DNA of 13,615 nt from positions 1 to 13,615 of the forward strand of contig JACMJI010000281.1 in the NCBI GenBank assembly GCA_014380705.1. The letters are read 5' to 3'. A program made the position numbers and the translations under genes. The notes beneath the pieces are model-generated. The model searched no databases. It was not told the origin of the DNA and worked only from the letters and a program-made list of their open reading frames with translations. Source of the DNA: Gorillibacterium sp. (GTDB lineage: Bacteria > Bacillota > Bacilli > Paenibacillales > NBRC-103111). Below, piece after piece: positions 1 to 7,323 of this stretch (its first letter is position 1; the number at the start of each line of letters is the position of its first letter).

Positions 1-938
1 ATGAGCAAGTGGTTCAGGTTGGAGAATATGACCACATATCCATGCCACTGCAAGCTAAGCTGAAGCATGGAGATCGAATTGATATTGAACGGGCAATCCG
101 TGTTAAGGTTACTGCCGATGGCCAAACAAAAGCTTTACACACCGTGCAGAGAACGGTTGCTGCAGCTATAAATGAATTTAAGATCTCACTTGATTCTGAC
201 GATAAAATCACACCTTCCCTACATGAAACAATTAATGACCACGCAGCTATAGAAATCGTCAGGGTCGATAAAGAACGTCGTAATGATGTCGTTCCCATCG
301 CTTTTGAAGTGAAGACTCAACAGGACGAGAATCTGCTTAAGGGCAAAAAGCAGACCCTCCAGGAGGGTAAAGTCGGAAGTAAAGTAATAACCAAAGAAAG
401 TATTTACGAAAACGGCGTGCTCGTAGTCGAGAATATTATTTCCGAGACGATCTCAGCCCAAAGCATCCAAAAGGTTGTGGCCATTGGCACCAAAAAACCG
501 GTCGTTGTTTTAGCGGTCAAACCGGTTGTCCAAAAAGTCGCGACAGAATCAGATCTGAATGCAACGAAGCAAACCGTTGTCAAAGATGGTGTGCCCCTGA
601 GTTATAAGAGAATACTCAGTAATGTAACTTTAACTGCTTATTCTGCCCATGCTGAATCTACTGGCAAGAGTCAAGGTGATGCGGGCTTTGGTATTACGCG
701 TACTGGAACGAAGGTAACAGAAGGACGTACCATTGCTGTAGATCCAGGAACAATTCCACTTGGCTGGTGGGTCTATATTGAAGGAATCGGATACCGCCGT
801 GCAGAGGATACAGGCAGTGCAGTAAAGGGCAGTAAAATCGACGTTTACTATGATAGCGAGTCATATGCTCAGCAATTTGGCTTAAAAAGAGGATACACCG
901 TTTACGTGATCGGACCTACGAAACCATCTGCTGAGTAA
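1..938 (+). CDS. yabE: YabE-like G5/3D domain cell-wall protein (5'-truncated)
   Basis: This is the C-terminal part of a YabE/Rpf-like wall protein. The reading frame (codons from base 3) is open to the left edge, so the true start and signal peptide lie outside the window. Three parts are visible. Bases about 9-260 carry the end of a DUF348 repeat and one further complete copy. Bases about 270-500 carry a G5 domain, a wall-associated beta module. Bases about 624-914 carry a 3D domain with its three conserved aspartates, in AVDPGTIPLG, AEDTG and KIDVYYDS. The 3D domain has the double-psi barrel fold of MltA-type lytic transglycosylases, so a secreted peptidoglycan-cleaving enzyme is expected. 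A terminator follows the stop codon, after a sigmaA-like motif. In B. subtilis yabE is also next to rnmV. The family call is secure. The exact substrate is inference. Confidence 0.9.
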   Translation, partial: EQVVQVGEYDHISMPLQAKLKHGDRIDIERAIRVKVTADGQTKALHTVQRTVAAAINEFKISLDSDDKITPSLHETINDHAAIEIVRVDKERRNDVVPIAFEVKTQQDENLLKGKKQTLQEGKVGSKVITKESIYENGVLVVENIISETISAQSIQKVVAIGTKKPVVVLAVKPVVQKVATESDLNATKQTVVKDGVPLSYKRILSNVTLTAYSAHAESTGKSQGDAGFGITRTGTKVTEGRTIAVDPGTIPLGWWVYIEGIGYRRAEDTGSAVKGSKIDVYYDSESYAQQFGLKRGYTVYVIGPTKPSAE

Positions 939-951
939 CGGGTCTGGTGCG

Positions 952-981
952 TTGCGAGTTATCTTAAGAATCTGTTATACT
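952..981 (+). promoter_or_regulatory. SigmaA-like promoter between yabE and rnmV
   Basis: TTGCGA (952-957) and TATACT (976-981) are 18 bases apart, and a TG at 973-974 gives an extended -10. Transcription would start near 988. That is only a few bases before the terminator stem at 994. The promoter could serve rnmV-ksgA by read-through, make a very short RNA, or be fortuitous. It is read by eye only. Confidence 0.4.
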
Positions 982-993
982 ATTTTAACCACA

Positions 994-1017
994 GGAGAGG
1001 CCTCTGCCTCTCCTTTT
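994..1017 (+). terminator. Intrinsic terminator after yabE
   Basis: A perfect 8-bp stem, GGAGAGGC (994-1001) with GCCTCTCC (1006-1013), encloses a CTCT loop and is followed by TTTT. It lies 55 bases after the yabE stop and is the natural end of the yabE transcript. Confidence 0.8.
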
Positions 1018-1167
1018 CGTTACGAAACAAAGATGAATTTTTCTATGAACGCCCTTTAACAGCATGCATGTAGTGGGGATACCAAATTGTATACGGCAAT
1101 ATTATACGGTCTAAACGTAGAGGATCAGTTCTGCCGAGAAACGTTTAGCTTTGCGGAGGGTTTATGC

Positions 1168-2633
<1,466 letters not shown>

Positions 2634-2718
2634 AGGGCTAGCGTAATGCGGTTTGCCTCAAAGCACTGACGGGCTGTTCATGGTTTAACGTATTTCCAGA
2701 ATTTATAGCGTTACAATG

Positions 2719-2756
2719 AAGGGAAGCTTAAGGACTACGTTCTTGAGCTTCCCTTT
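2719..2756 (+). terminator. Terminator-like hairpin between ksgA and yabG
   Basis: A 14-bp stem with one G-U pair, AAGGGAAGCTTAAG (2719-2732) with CTTGAGCTTCCCTT (2742-2755), closes a 9-base loop. Only TTT follows before GCTG, so the U-tract is weak. It probably ends the rnmV-ksgA transcript, and could pause rather than fully terminate. Confidence 0.55.
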
Positions 2757-2767
2757 GCTGCAACGAA

Positions 2768-2796
2768 CACCAAACGCCTAACTTCTCCATAGGATA
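2768..2796 (+). promoter_or_regulatory. Candidate sigmaK promoter for yabG
   Basis: CACC (2768-2771) and CATAGGATA (2788-2796) are 16 bases apart and fit the sigmaK pattern (mACm, then CATAnnnTA). B. subtilis yabG is a late mother-cell gene under sigmaK, so the context agrees. One difficulty is that the implied start, about 2800-2803, falls at or inside the ribosome binding site GGAGG (2802-2806). Confidence 0.4.
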
Positions 2797-2815
2797 GGGA
2801 GGGAGGCGATTAGAG

Positions 2816-3724
2816 ATGCAACAGGGTGATTTGGTTGTGCGTCATTCATATGGTGGAGATGTCACGTTCTCGATCTACCAAATTGCTGGGAACGAGGCTC
2901 GATTAAAGGGCGTTGATATCCGGTTGTTGGCGGATGCACCTGTGTCTGACCTGCTTCCTGCAAGTCAGCAGCGTATTCTAAAAAATATCGAGGAGGACCG
3001 GCGTATGGTTCGGCGTGCGGTCCGCCAATTTGATCGATCCCGAAAAACCCAGGCAGCCTCCCGAGCGCGTACAGGAGATATAGCAGAAACCGCTTATTTT
3101 GAGATGCCTGGAAAGGTGCTGCACATGGATGGAGACTATAATTACCTGCGTAAGAGCATGAACCTGTACCAGGAGCTTAGAGTGCCTGCTGTTGGCTATT
3201 ACGTGGCAGAGCAAGAGATGGCAGCGGCGCTTAAGGTGTTGTTGCCGCAAGTGATGCCCGATATCGTTGTACTGACTGGCCATGATGCTATCCTTAAGGA
3301 ACGTCGGGAAACAGACATTCATAATTTAACCAGCTATAAGCATTCTCATCATTTTGTAAATGCGGTTAAAGCTGTACGTCAATTTGACCGAAGCCGTGAT
3401 AGTCTGATTGTGATTGCGGGGGCTTGCCAATCGCATTTTGAAGCTTTGATCCAAGCGGGTGCCAATTTTGCGAGTTCTCCAGGCAGAGTATTAATTCATG
3501 CGCTGGACCCGCTGTATATCGCTACGAAAATTGCTTTTACACCCATCAGGGAAACCGTTCACCTAAGCAACGTACTCCATAACACGCTAAGCGGCCTAGA
3601 AGGAATGGGAGGGCTTGAGACGAGAGGCTGTTATCGAATGGGAATACCTCAAGCAAAGTGGCAGGAAGAGTCTGCAAATCGGGTAAATCGTGCAAATCGG
3701 GCAAATGAAAAAAAAGGAAATTAG
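2816..3724 (+). CDS. yabG: YabG sporulation-specific protease
   Basis: YabG is a cysteine protease made in the mother cell late in sporulation. It processes spore-coat proteins such as SpoIVA, CotT and SafA in B. subtilis. The 302-residue protein is soluble, with no signal peptide or membrane segment. The start at 2816 follows GGGAGG (2801-2806). The conserved family segments are GDLVVRHSYGGD at the N-terminus, HMDGDYNYL (103-111), VVLTGHDAIL (151-160) and IAGACQSHFEALI (200-212). C204 and H156 are the likely catalytic pair by analogy with studied YabG proteins; that assignment is inference. The last 16 or so residues are unlike the rest: (A/V)NR triplets followed by EKKGN. The gene is flanked by its own candidate sigmaK promoter and the strong veg promoters, so it is probably monocistronic. 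Confidence 0.95.
   Translation: MQQGDLVVRHSYGGDVTFSIYQIAGNEARLKGVDIRLLADAPVSDLLPASQQRILKNIEEDRRMVRRAVRQFDRSRKTQAASRARTGDIAETAYFEMPGKVLHMDGDYNYLRKSMNLYQELRVPAVGYYVAEQEMAAALKVLLPQVMPDIVVLTGHDAILKERRETDIHNLTSYKHSHHFVNAVKAVRQFDRSRDSLIVIAGACQSHFEALIQAGANFASSPGRVLIHALDPLYIATKIAFTPIRETVHLSNVLHNTLSGLEGMGGLETRGCYRMGIPQAKWQEESANRVNRANRANEKKGN
3674..3709 (+). repeat. In-frame 9-bp tandem repeat at the end of yabG
   Basis: There are four consecutive 9-base units: GCAAATCGG, GTAAATCGT, GCAAATCGG, GCAAATGAA. They are in frame with yabG and encode ANR-VNR-ANR-ANE at residues 287-298, just before the stop. A short coding minisatellite of this kind can change copy number by slippage. Confidence 0.8.
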
Positions 3725-3737
3725 AACCCTCTAATTT
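3718..3737. repeat. AT-rich inverted repeat over the yabG stop codon
   Basis: AAATTAGA (3718-3725) and TCTAATTT (3730-3737) form a perfect 8-bp stem with an ACCC loop. It spans the yabG TAG. On the + strand no T-tract follows. On the - strand it is followed by a run of eight T, so it could terminate leftward transcription. The stem is weak and AT-rich. Confidence 0.3.
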
Positions 3738-3789
3738 ACAAATCTGATAAAGCAGAAAGGTTGAATTAAAACCAATTTTTGAAAAAATA

Positions 3790-3850
3790 GGACGATGCGA
3801 CAAAAATATCGAAAATATACGATTTTCAACCGTTGACAACATCTTCGTCC
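3790..3850. repeat. Nested inverted repeats around the veg P1 -35
   Basis: The inner palindrome is GAAAAT (3811-3816), a 5-base spacer, then ATTTTC (3822-3827), six bases before the P1 -35. The outer arms are GGACGATG (3790-3797) and CAT plus CTT plus CGTCC (3840-3850), with a 3-base bulge. The right outer arm lies in the P1 spacer. This could be an operator, or the AT-rich inner part could act as an UP element. Confidence 0.35.
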
Positions 3851-3862
3851 TGCTGATATAAT
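3833..3862 (+). promoter_or_regulatory. veg promoter P1 (sigmaA)
   Basis: A consensus TTGACA (3833-3838) is separated by 18 bases from a consensus TATAAT (3857-3862). TG at 3854-3855 gives an extended -10. B. subtilis veg also has tandem, very strong sigmaA promoters. Confidence 0.85.
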
Positions 3863-3874
3863 ATTTTACTTCGT

Positions 3875-3903
3875 TTGACAAATACCCTCTGTCCAGTTAT
3901 ACT
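3875..3903 (+). promoter_or_regulatory. veg promoter P2 (sigmaA)
   Basis: A consensus TTGACA (3875-3880) is separated by 17 bases from TATACT (3898-3903). The -35 begins just after the expected P1 start near 3869, giving a tandem pair. Starts near 3910 would leave a leader of only about 20 bases before the veg ATG. Confidence 0.85.
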
Positions 3904-3932
3904 GTAATAGTGGAAAGAGGTGGTTGCATACA

Positions 3933-4211
3933 ATGGCAAAAAATGCGCTATTGGAAATCAAACGCAGTCTCGAGCCCCATGTCGGGCAAAAAATCATGTT
4001 ACGGGCTAATGGTGGTCGTCGTAAGACCATTGAGCGTTCCGGAGTGTTGGAAGAGACCTACCCTTCTGTGTTTATCGTCAAATTGGACGAGGAGCAGCAT
4101 TCGTTTAAACGGGTGTCCTATAGCTACGCTGACATTCTTACAGAATCTGTGGAAGTAACGGTCTGTCAAAGTGGCGTAGAGGACTTCCGCATTAGTTATG
4201 TTAATCACTAA
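3933..4211 (+). CDS. veg: Veg protein (biofilm-related, highly expressed)
   Basis: Veg is a small cytoplasmic protein. In B. subtilis it stimulates biofilm matrix genes by interfering with SinR action. The biochemical mechanism is not settled. This copy is 92 residues (B. subtilis about 86). The signature block is [14 protein letters not shown] (25-38), then ETYPSVF and [12 protein letters not shown]. The ATG at 3933 is used because AGAGGTGG (3916-3923) lies upstream at a workable distance and MAK is the family's start. An in-frame TTG at 3924 would lie right against the Shine-Dalgarno and is rejected. The C-terminal tail ([16 protein letters not shown]) is specific to this lineage. The gene has two strong promoters and its own terminator, so it is monocistronic. 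Confidence 0.95.
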   Translation: MAKNALLEIKRSLEPHVGQKIMLRANGGRRKTIERSGVLEETYPSVFIVKLDEEQHSFKRVSYSYADILTESVEVTVCQSGVEDFRISYVNH

Positions 4212-4220
4212 TTGTTAATG

Positions 4221-4253
4221 GCAGCTGCCCACAGGGTAGCTGTTTATTTTTTT
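4221..4253 (+). terminator. Intrinsic terminator after veg
   Basis: GCAGCTGCCC (4221-4230) pairs with GGGTAGCTGT (4234-4243), 10 bp including two G-U pairs, with an ACA loop. TTATTTTTTT follows. It begins 9 bases after the veg stop. Confidence 0.85.
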
Positions 4254-4265
4254 ATCAGAATCTTT

Positions 4266-4293
4266 GTAGACATCGTCCGCAATCCGCATACTA
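4266..4293 (+). promoter_or_regulatory. Candidate forespore sigmaG promoter in the veg-ispE gap
   Basis: CATACTA (4287-4293) is a perfect sigmaG -10. GTAGA (4266-4270), 16 bases upstream, is a 4-of-5 match to the -35 GHATR; the spacing is slightly short. In B. subtilis the SASP gene sspF, which is under sigmaG, sits at this position. No SASP is encoded here. Confidence 0.4.
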
Positions 4294-4355
4294 CAATGGG
4301 CTGAACGGATAGTTAGCGATCTACAGCCTGGATCCACTAAGGGAGGGCGATCAGC

Positions 4356-4406
4356 ATGAGGAATATTGTAAAGGTGATTCTGTTTTTCGCGAAGAATTGC
4401 TTTTAG
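4356..4406 (+). CDS. Possible 16-residue peptide with strong RBS (hypothetical)
   Basis: The ATG at 4356 follows AAGGGAGGG (4339-4347) at normal spacing and encodes MRNIVKVILFFAKNCF, ending in TAG. The peptide is basic with a hydrophobic core (VKVILFF). It lies downstream of the sigmaG-like promoter at 4266-4293, in the veg-ispE gap where B. subtilis has sspF, but shows no SASP similarity. Without homologues it cannot be told from chance. It may be a forespore microprotein, a leader peptide or nothing. Confidence 0.25.
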   Translation: MRNIVKVILFFAKNCF

Positions 4407-4426
4407 AATAGGCACTTGAAGAATGA

Positions 4427-4455
4427 TTTCAAGATGAAGGTGTTTGTGGTATCAT
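4427..4455 (+). promoter_or_regulatory. Candidate extended -10 promoter for ispE
   Basis: TATCAT (4450-4455) is preceded by TGG, giving an extended -10. TTTCAA (4427-4432), 17 bases upstream, is a poor -35. It lies after the veg terminator and before ispE, where a promoter is needed. Confidence 0.4.
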
Positions 4456-4526
4456 TTATGAAAGTTATTGCCGAAAGGCGATTATCCTGATATAAAGGAT
4501 TTTTGCGGGGGAAGTGGGTGCATTTC

Positions 4527-5381
4527 GTGAGGGTGTTAGAGAAGGCCCCGGCCAAAATCAACCTATCGTTGGATGTGTTGCATAAAAGACCAGATGGCTT
4601 TCACGAAGTGGAAATGGTGATGACAATGGTAGATCTGGCGGATCGACTCGAAATGCAGGAGTTGGATCGTGATACGATTATCATCTCCAGCCAGGCTGGA
4701 TACATTCCACTTGATGAGAAGAATTTGGCTTTTCAGGCTGCAAAGTTAATTAAAGATCGTTATGAGGTAAGGCAAGGTGTTTATCTCCACCTTGATAAGA
4801 AAATTCCAGTCGCGGCGGGTCTAGCGGGTGGAAGCAGTGATGCAGCAGCTACCCTGAGGGGACTAAACAAGCTTTGGCGCTTGGGCATTTCCGAAGCGGA
4901 GATGATGAAGCTAGGTGAAGTATTAGGCTCTGATGTACCTTTCTGTGTATCTGGAGGAACTGCTCTGGCTCAAGGCCGCGGGGAGAAGCTTACGCGACTG
5001 GAACCACCACCTCAGTCTTGGGTGATTCTGGCCAAGCCCCCCATCAATGTATCTACTGCAGATGTTTACGGTAAGCTGAAAGCTGCCGAAATACGCCGTC
5101 ATCCCAATACACAAGCTGTACTTGCGGCCATTGAGAACAAGGATTTTGAAGCCCTCTGTGGGTCGCTTGGCAATGTACTGGAGGAAGTGACTCTGGAGCA
5201 CTATCCAGAAGTCAGTCAATTGAAGGATTGTATGCGGAGGCTTGGGGCGGAGGGCGTCCTCATGTCTGGCAGTGGACCAACCGTTTTTGGTCTGGTAACG
5301 AAAGAAATCAAAGCGGAGCGGATTTATAATGGACTCCGTGGTTTTTGTAAGGATGTCTATGCGGTCAGGATGCTCATGTAG
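4527..5381 (+). CDS. ispE: 4-diphosphocytidyl-2-C-methyl-D-erythritol kinase
   Basis: IspE is the ATP-dependent kinase that phosphorylates the 2-hydroxyl of CDP-methylerythritol in the non-mevalonate (MEP) isoprenoid pathway, feeding undecaprenyl and quinone synthesis. It is a GHMP-family kinase. The substrate-binding start is [13 protein letters not shown] with K10. The glycine-rich ATP loop [14 protein letters not shown] is at 94-107. The catalytic aspartate is D136 in GSDVPF, and the GHMP C-terminal motif [10 protein letters not shown] is at 246-255. The GTG at 4527 gives 284 residues starting [12 protein letters not shown], matching the family. GGGGGAAGTGGG (4507-4518) is the Shine-Dalgarno region. 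A TTG at 4503 would start upstream of that site. Next to it are purR and yabJ, as in B. subtilis. Confidence 0.96.
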   Translation: MRVLEKAPAKINLSLDVLHKRPDGFHEVEMVMTMVDLADRLEMQELDRDTIIISSQAGYIPLDEKNLAFQAAKLIKDRYEVRQGVYLHLDKKIPVAAGLAGGSSDAAATLRGLNKLWRLGISEAEMMKLGEVLGSDVPFCVSGGTALAQGRGEKLTRLEPPPQSWVILAKPPINVSTADVYGKLKAAEIRRHPNTQAVLAAIENKDFEALCGSLGNVLEEVTLEHYPEVSQLKDCMRRLGAEGVLMSGSGPTVFGLVTKEIKAERIYNGLRGFCKDVYAVRMLM

Positions 5382-5407
5382 AGCTCTTATGGCGTTACGC
5401 GTTGTTC

Positions 5408-5437
5408 TTGATAAAAAGCGTATAAAAATGGTATATT
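5408..5437 (+). promoter_or_regulatory. SigmaA promoter of purR-yabJ
   Basis: TTGATA (5408-5413) and TATATT (5432-5437) are 18 bases apart, and TGG before the -10 gives an extended -10. The expected start is near 5444, about 30 bases before the purR ATG. Confidence 0.7.
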
Positions 5438-5445
5438 GAGATAAA

Positions 5446-5458
5446 ACATTCGGGTTTA
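5446..5458. promoter_or_regulatory. Possible PurBox (PurR operator) at the purR start site
   Basis: On the - strand this reads AAACCCGAATGTT, with the CCGAA core and A/T-rich flanks of a PurBox (AWWWCCGAACWWT). Three positions deviate. It lies at or just after the predicted purR start, which would suit autoregulation. Only one copy is seen, whereas strong PurR targets usually have two. Confidence 0.35.
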
Positions 5459-5473
5459 GCAAGGGGGTACAGG

Positions 5474-6313
5474 ATGAGAAAGCTGAAACGCAGCGAACGA
5501 CTTGTGGAAATGACACAATATTTACTTAGTCGCCCACATTTTTTGATCCCGCTCACGACCTTCGCTGAGAGATACAATTCGGCAAAGTCCTCCATCAGTG
5601 AAGATCTGGCAATTATCAAGGATGTTTTTCATGGAGAAGGGCTTGGCGATTTACAGACGATGGCTGGAGCAGCTGGAGGCGTACGCTACATCCCGAAGGT
5701 GCCCAAAACACAGTCACTTAAATTTATAGAATCGGTCTGTCAGGAGCTTGAGCAATCGGATCGTATCTTGCCCGGCGGGTATATGTTTATGTCCGATATA
5801 TTGGGACAACCCAGGATGGTCTGTGAAATTGGGCGGACTTTTGCCTCAATATTCGCGGTCAAGGAAGCCGATGCCGTCATGACCATGGAAACAAAAGGAA
5901 TTCCGTTAGCCTACGCCACAGCTCAATATTTAAATCTGCCTGTTATCATTGTTCGCCGTGATCACAGCGCGGTAGAGGGCTCGGCTGTAAGTATCAATTA
6001 TGTCTCAGGCTCAGCCAAACGCATGCATACAATGTCGCTCGGGCGGCGCTCCTTGAAAGAAAACTCTCGTGTTCTGATTATTGACGATTTCATGCATGCT
6101 GGAGGTACAATCCAGGGAATGAAAGACTTACTTAAGGAGTTCCGTGCCGAAGTGGTCGGTGCCGGTGTCTTTGTGGAGTCGGGAGATGCCGAGGAACGCT
6201 TAGTTAATGATTACATATCACTAGCTCGCATTACGGCTATCGATACAAAGGGTAAACAGGCGACGGTGGTTCCCGGTAATTATTTTACAACATCGGAGGT
6301 CGTTTATAAGTGA
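5474..6313 (+). CDS. purR: Purine operon repressor PurR
   Basis: PurR of Firmicutes represses purine synthesis and salvage genes by binding paired PurBox sites. PRPP (5-phosphoribosyl-1-pyrophosphate) is the inducer that weakens DNA binding. The 279-residue protein has an N-terminal winged helix (about 1-74, including SAKSSISEDLAIIK) and a type I phosphoribosyltransferase-like domain. The PRPP-binding motif VLIIDDFMHAGGT is at 200-212, and the flexible-loop segment EGSAVSINYVSGS is at 168-180. The ATG follows AAGGGGG (5461-5467) with 7 bases between. The stop overlaps the yabJ GTG by 4 bases, so the two are coupled; the same pair forms an operon in B. subtilis. A promoter and a possible PurBox precede it. 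Confidence 0.96.
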   Translation: MRKLKRSERLVEMTQYLLSRPHFLIPLTTFAERYNSAKSSISEDLAIIKDVFHGEGLGDLQTMAGAAGGVRYIPKVPKTQSLKFIESVCQELEQSDRILPGGYMFMSDILGQPRMVCEIGRTFASIFAVKEADAVMTMETKGIPLAYATAQYLNLPVIIVRRDHSAVEGSAVSINYVSGSAKRMHTMSLGRRSLKENSRVLIIDDFMHAGGTIQGMKDLLKEFRAEVVGAGVFVESGDAEERLVNDYISLARITAIDTKGKQATVVPGNYFTTSEVVYK

Positions 6314-6699
6314 AGCTGCAACCGATCCATACAGAATTAGCACCAGCGGCAATTGGTCCATACTCCCAAGCTATGCGTGTGGGAGAATTGCTATTTACAT
6401 CCGGTCAGATTGCACTAACGCCAAGCGGCAGCATTACAGCTGTTGGGATCGAAGCAGAGACGCGTCAAGTTTTTAAAAACCTCAAAGCGATCCTTGAGCA
6501 AGCTGGAGCAACGTTTAGCGATGTCATTAAAACGACGGTGTTCCTGCAGGATATGGGTGAGTTTGCCATCGTAAATGCCATCTATGCAGAATGCTTCGGC
6601 GACCATAAGCCAGCTCGCTCTACAGTAGAAGTAGCGAAGCTTCCCCGAGATGCGAGGGTAGAAATAGAGTTAATTGCCTCATTAAAAGGGAAAATATGA
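6310..6699 (+). CDS. yabJ: RidA-family enamine/imine deaminase (YabJ)
   Basis: RidA/YabJ proteins hydrolyse reactive enamine and imine intermediates, such as 2-aminoacrylate from PLP enzymes, and act as cytoplasmic trimers. In B. subtilis yabJ was linked to PurR-dependent adenine repression. The 129-residue chain has the complete RidA signature: GPYSQA (16-21), LLFTSGQIAL (27-36), TTVFLQDM (75-82) and ARSTVEVAKLPRDARVEIE (102-120). R103 is the substrate carboxylate-binding arginine and E120 the conserved glutamate. The start is a GTG within the purR stop (GTGA), with GGAGGT (6295-6300) 9 bases upstream. No terminator was seen before spoVG, so some read-through is possible. Confidence 0.95.
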   Translation: MKLQPIHTELAPAAIGPYSQAMRVGELLFTSGQIALTPSGSITAVGIEAETRQVFKNLKAILEQAGATFSDVIKTTVFLQDMGEFAIVNAIYAECFGDHKPARSTVEVAKLPRDARVEIELIASLKGKI

Positions 6700-6748
6700 T
6701 ATTTTTATGAAATATTTTGAATAATTAAATGAAAAAGTATAAAAAAAT
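6700..6748. promoter_or_regulatory. AT-rich block upstream of the spoVG promoter
   Basis: About 50 bases are almost entirely A/T (ATATTTTTATG, AATAATTAAATG, a run of seven A). In B. subtilis an AT-rich stretch in the same place enhances spoVG transcription and is bound by the repressor AbrB. That function here is inferred from position and composition only. Confidence 0.4.
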
Positions 6749-6772
6749 GGGCCTTATCTACCATTGCTGAGA

Positions 6773-6799
6773 AGGATTTATGATTTCTCTGTGGAATTA
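6773..6799 (+). promoter_or_regulatory. SigmaH promoter of spoVG
   Basis: AGGATTT (6773-6779) is followed 11 bases later by GTGGAATTA (6791-6799), a full fit to the sigmaH consensus RnAGGAwww-N11-12-RnnGAATww. B. subtilis spoVG is a classic sigmaH-dependent gene with nearly the same elements. Confidence 0.88.
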
Positions 6800-6835
6800 T
6801 ATACCAAGTCTTTCTCGAAAAGCTAAAGGTGGTGA

Positions 6836-7126
<291 letters not shown>

Positions 7127-7141
7127 TCGTTCATCACCTGT

Positions 7142-7180
7142 GAGAGCCTATGTCATTGACTAGGTTCTCTTTTCTTTTTT
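7142..7180 (+). terminator. Intrinsic terminator after spoVG
   Basis: GAGAGCCTA (7142-7150) pairs with TAGGTTCTC (7161-7169), 9 bp with one G-U, with a 10-base loop. A T-rich tail, TTTTCTTTTTT, follows. Confidence 0.85.
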
Positions 7181-7323
7181 CAACTTTTCCGCTATAGTGG
7201 TGGTGACCTTCGTTGATTTAATTCATAAAATTTTATAAGCAAATAAAAGATTTTCCAACGTATATGATAGCTTGGTAGCTTTATATCTACTGAAATGGAT
7301 AAGAATGAGATGGAGTGGTTGTT

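Noticed and set aside
700..1100. ECF-sigma antisense promoter at the yabE 3' end, as known in B. subtilis (sigmaX/sigmaM antisense to yabE)
   Set aside because: I read the - strand for a TGAAAC-like -35 with a CGTC-like -10 at about 16 bases and found no convincing pair.
1087..1167. N-terminal extension of RNase M5 from the TTG at 1087
   Set aside because: No RBS, and residues 1-27 are not part of the family. The TTG at 1168 has an ideal RBS and the conserved start.
4470..4504. Terminator before ispE (GCC-GAAA-GGC hairpin, then ATCC/GGAT with TTTT)
   Set aside because: Stems are only 3-4 bp, too short for termination.
4923..5516. 197-codon open frame on the - strand across ispE and the purR start
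   Set aside because: It lies antisense to clearly conserved ispE and purR coding sequence, has no recognisable family and no convincing RBS. It is a coding shadow.
7181..7323. Promoter for glmU (TTGATT 7213-7218 with TATAAG 7234-7239)
   Set aside because: Spacing is only 15 bases and the -10 is poor. No better pair was found, so no promoter is called.
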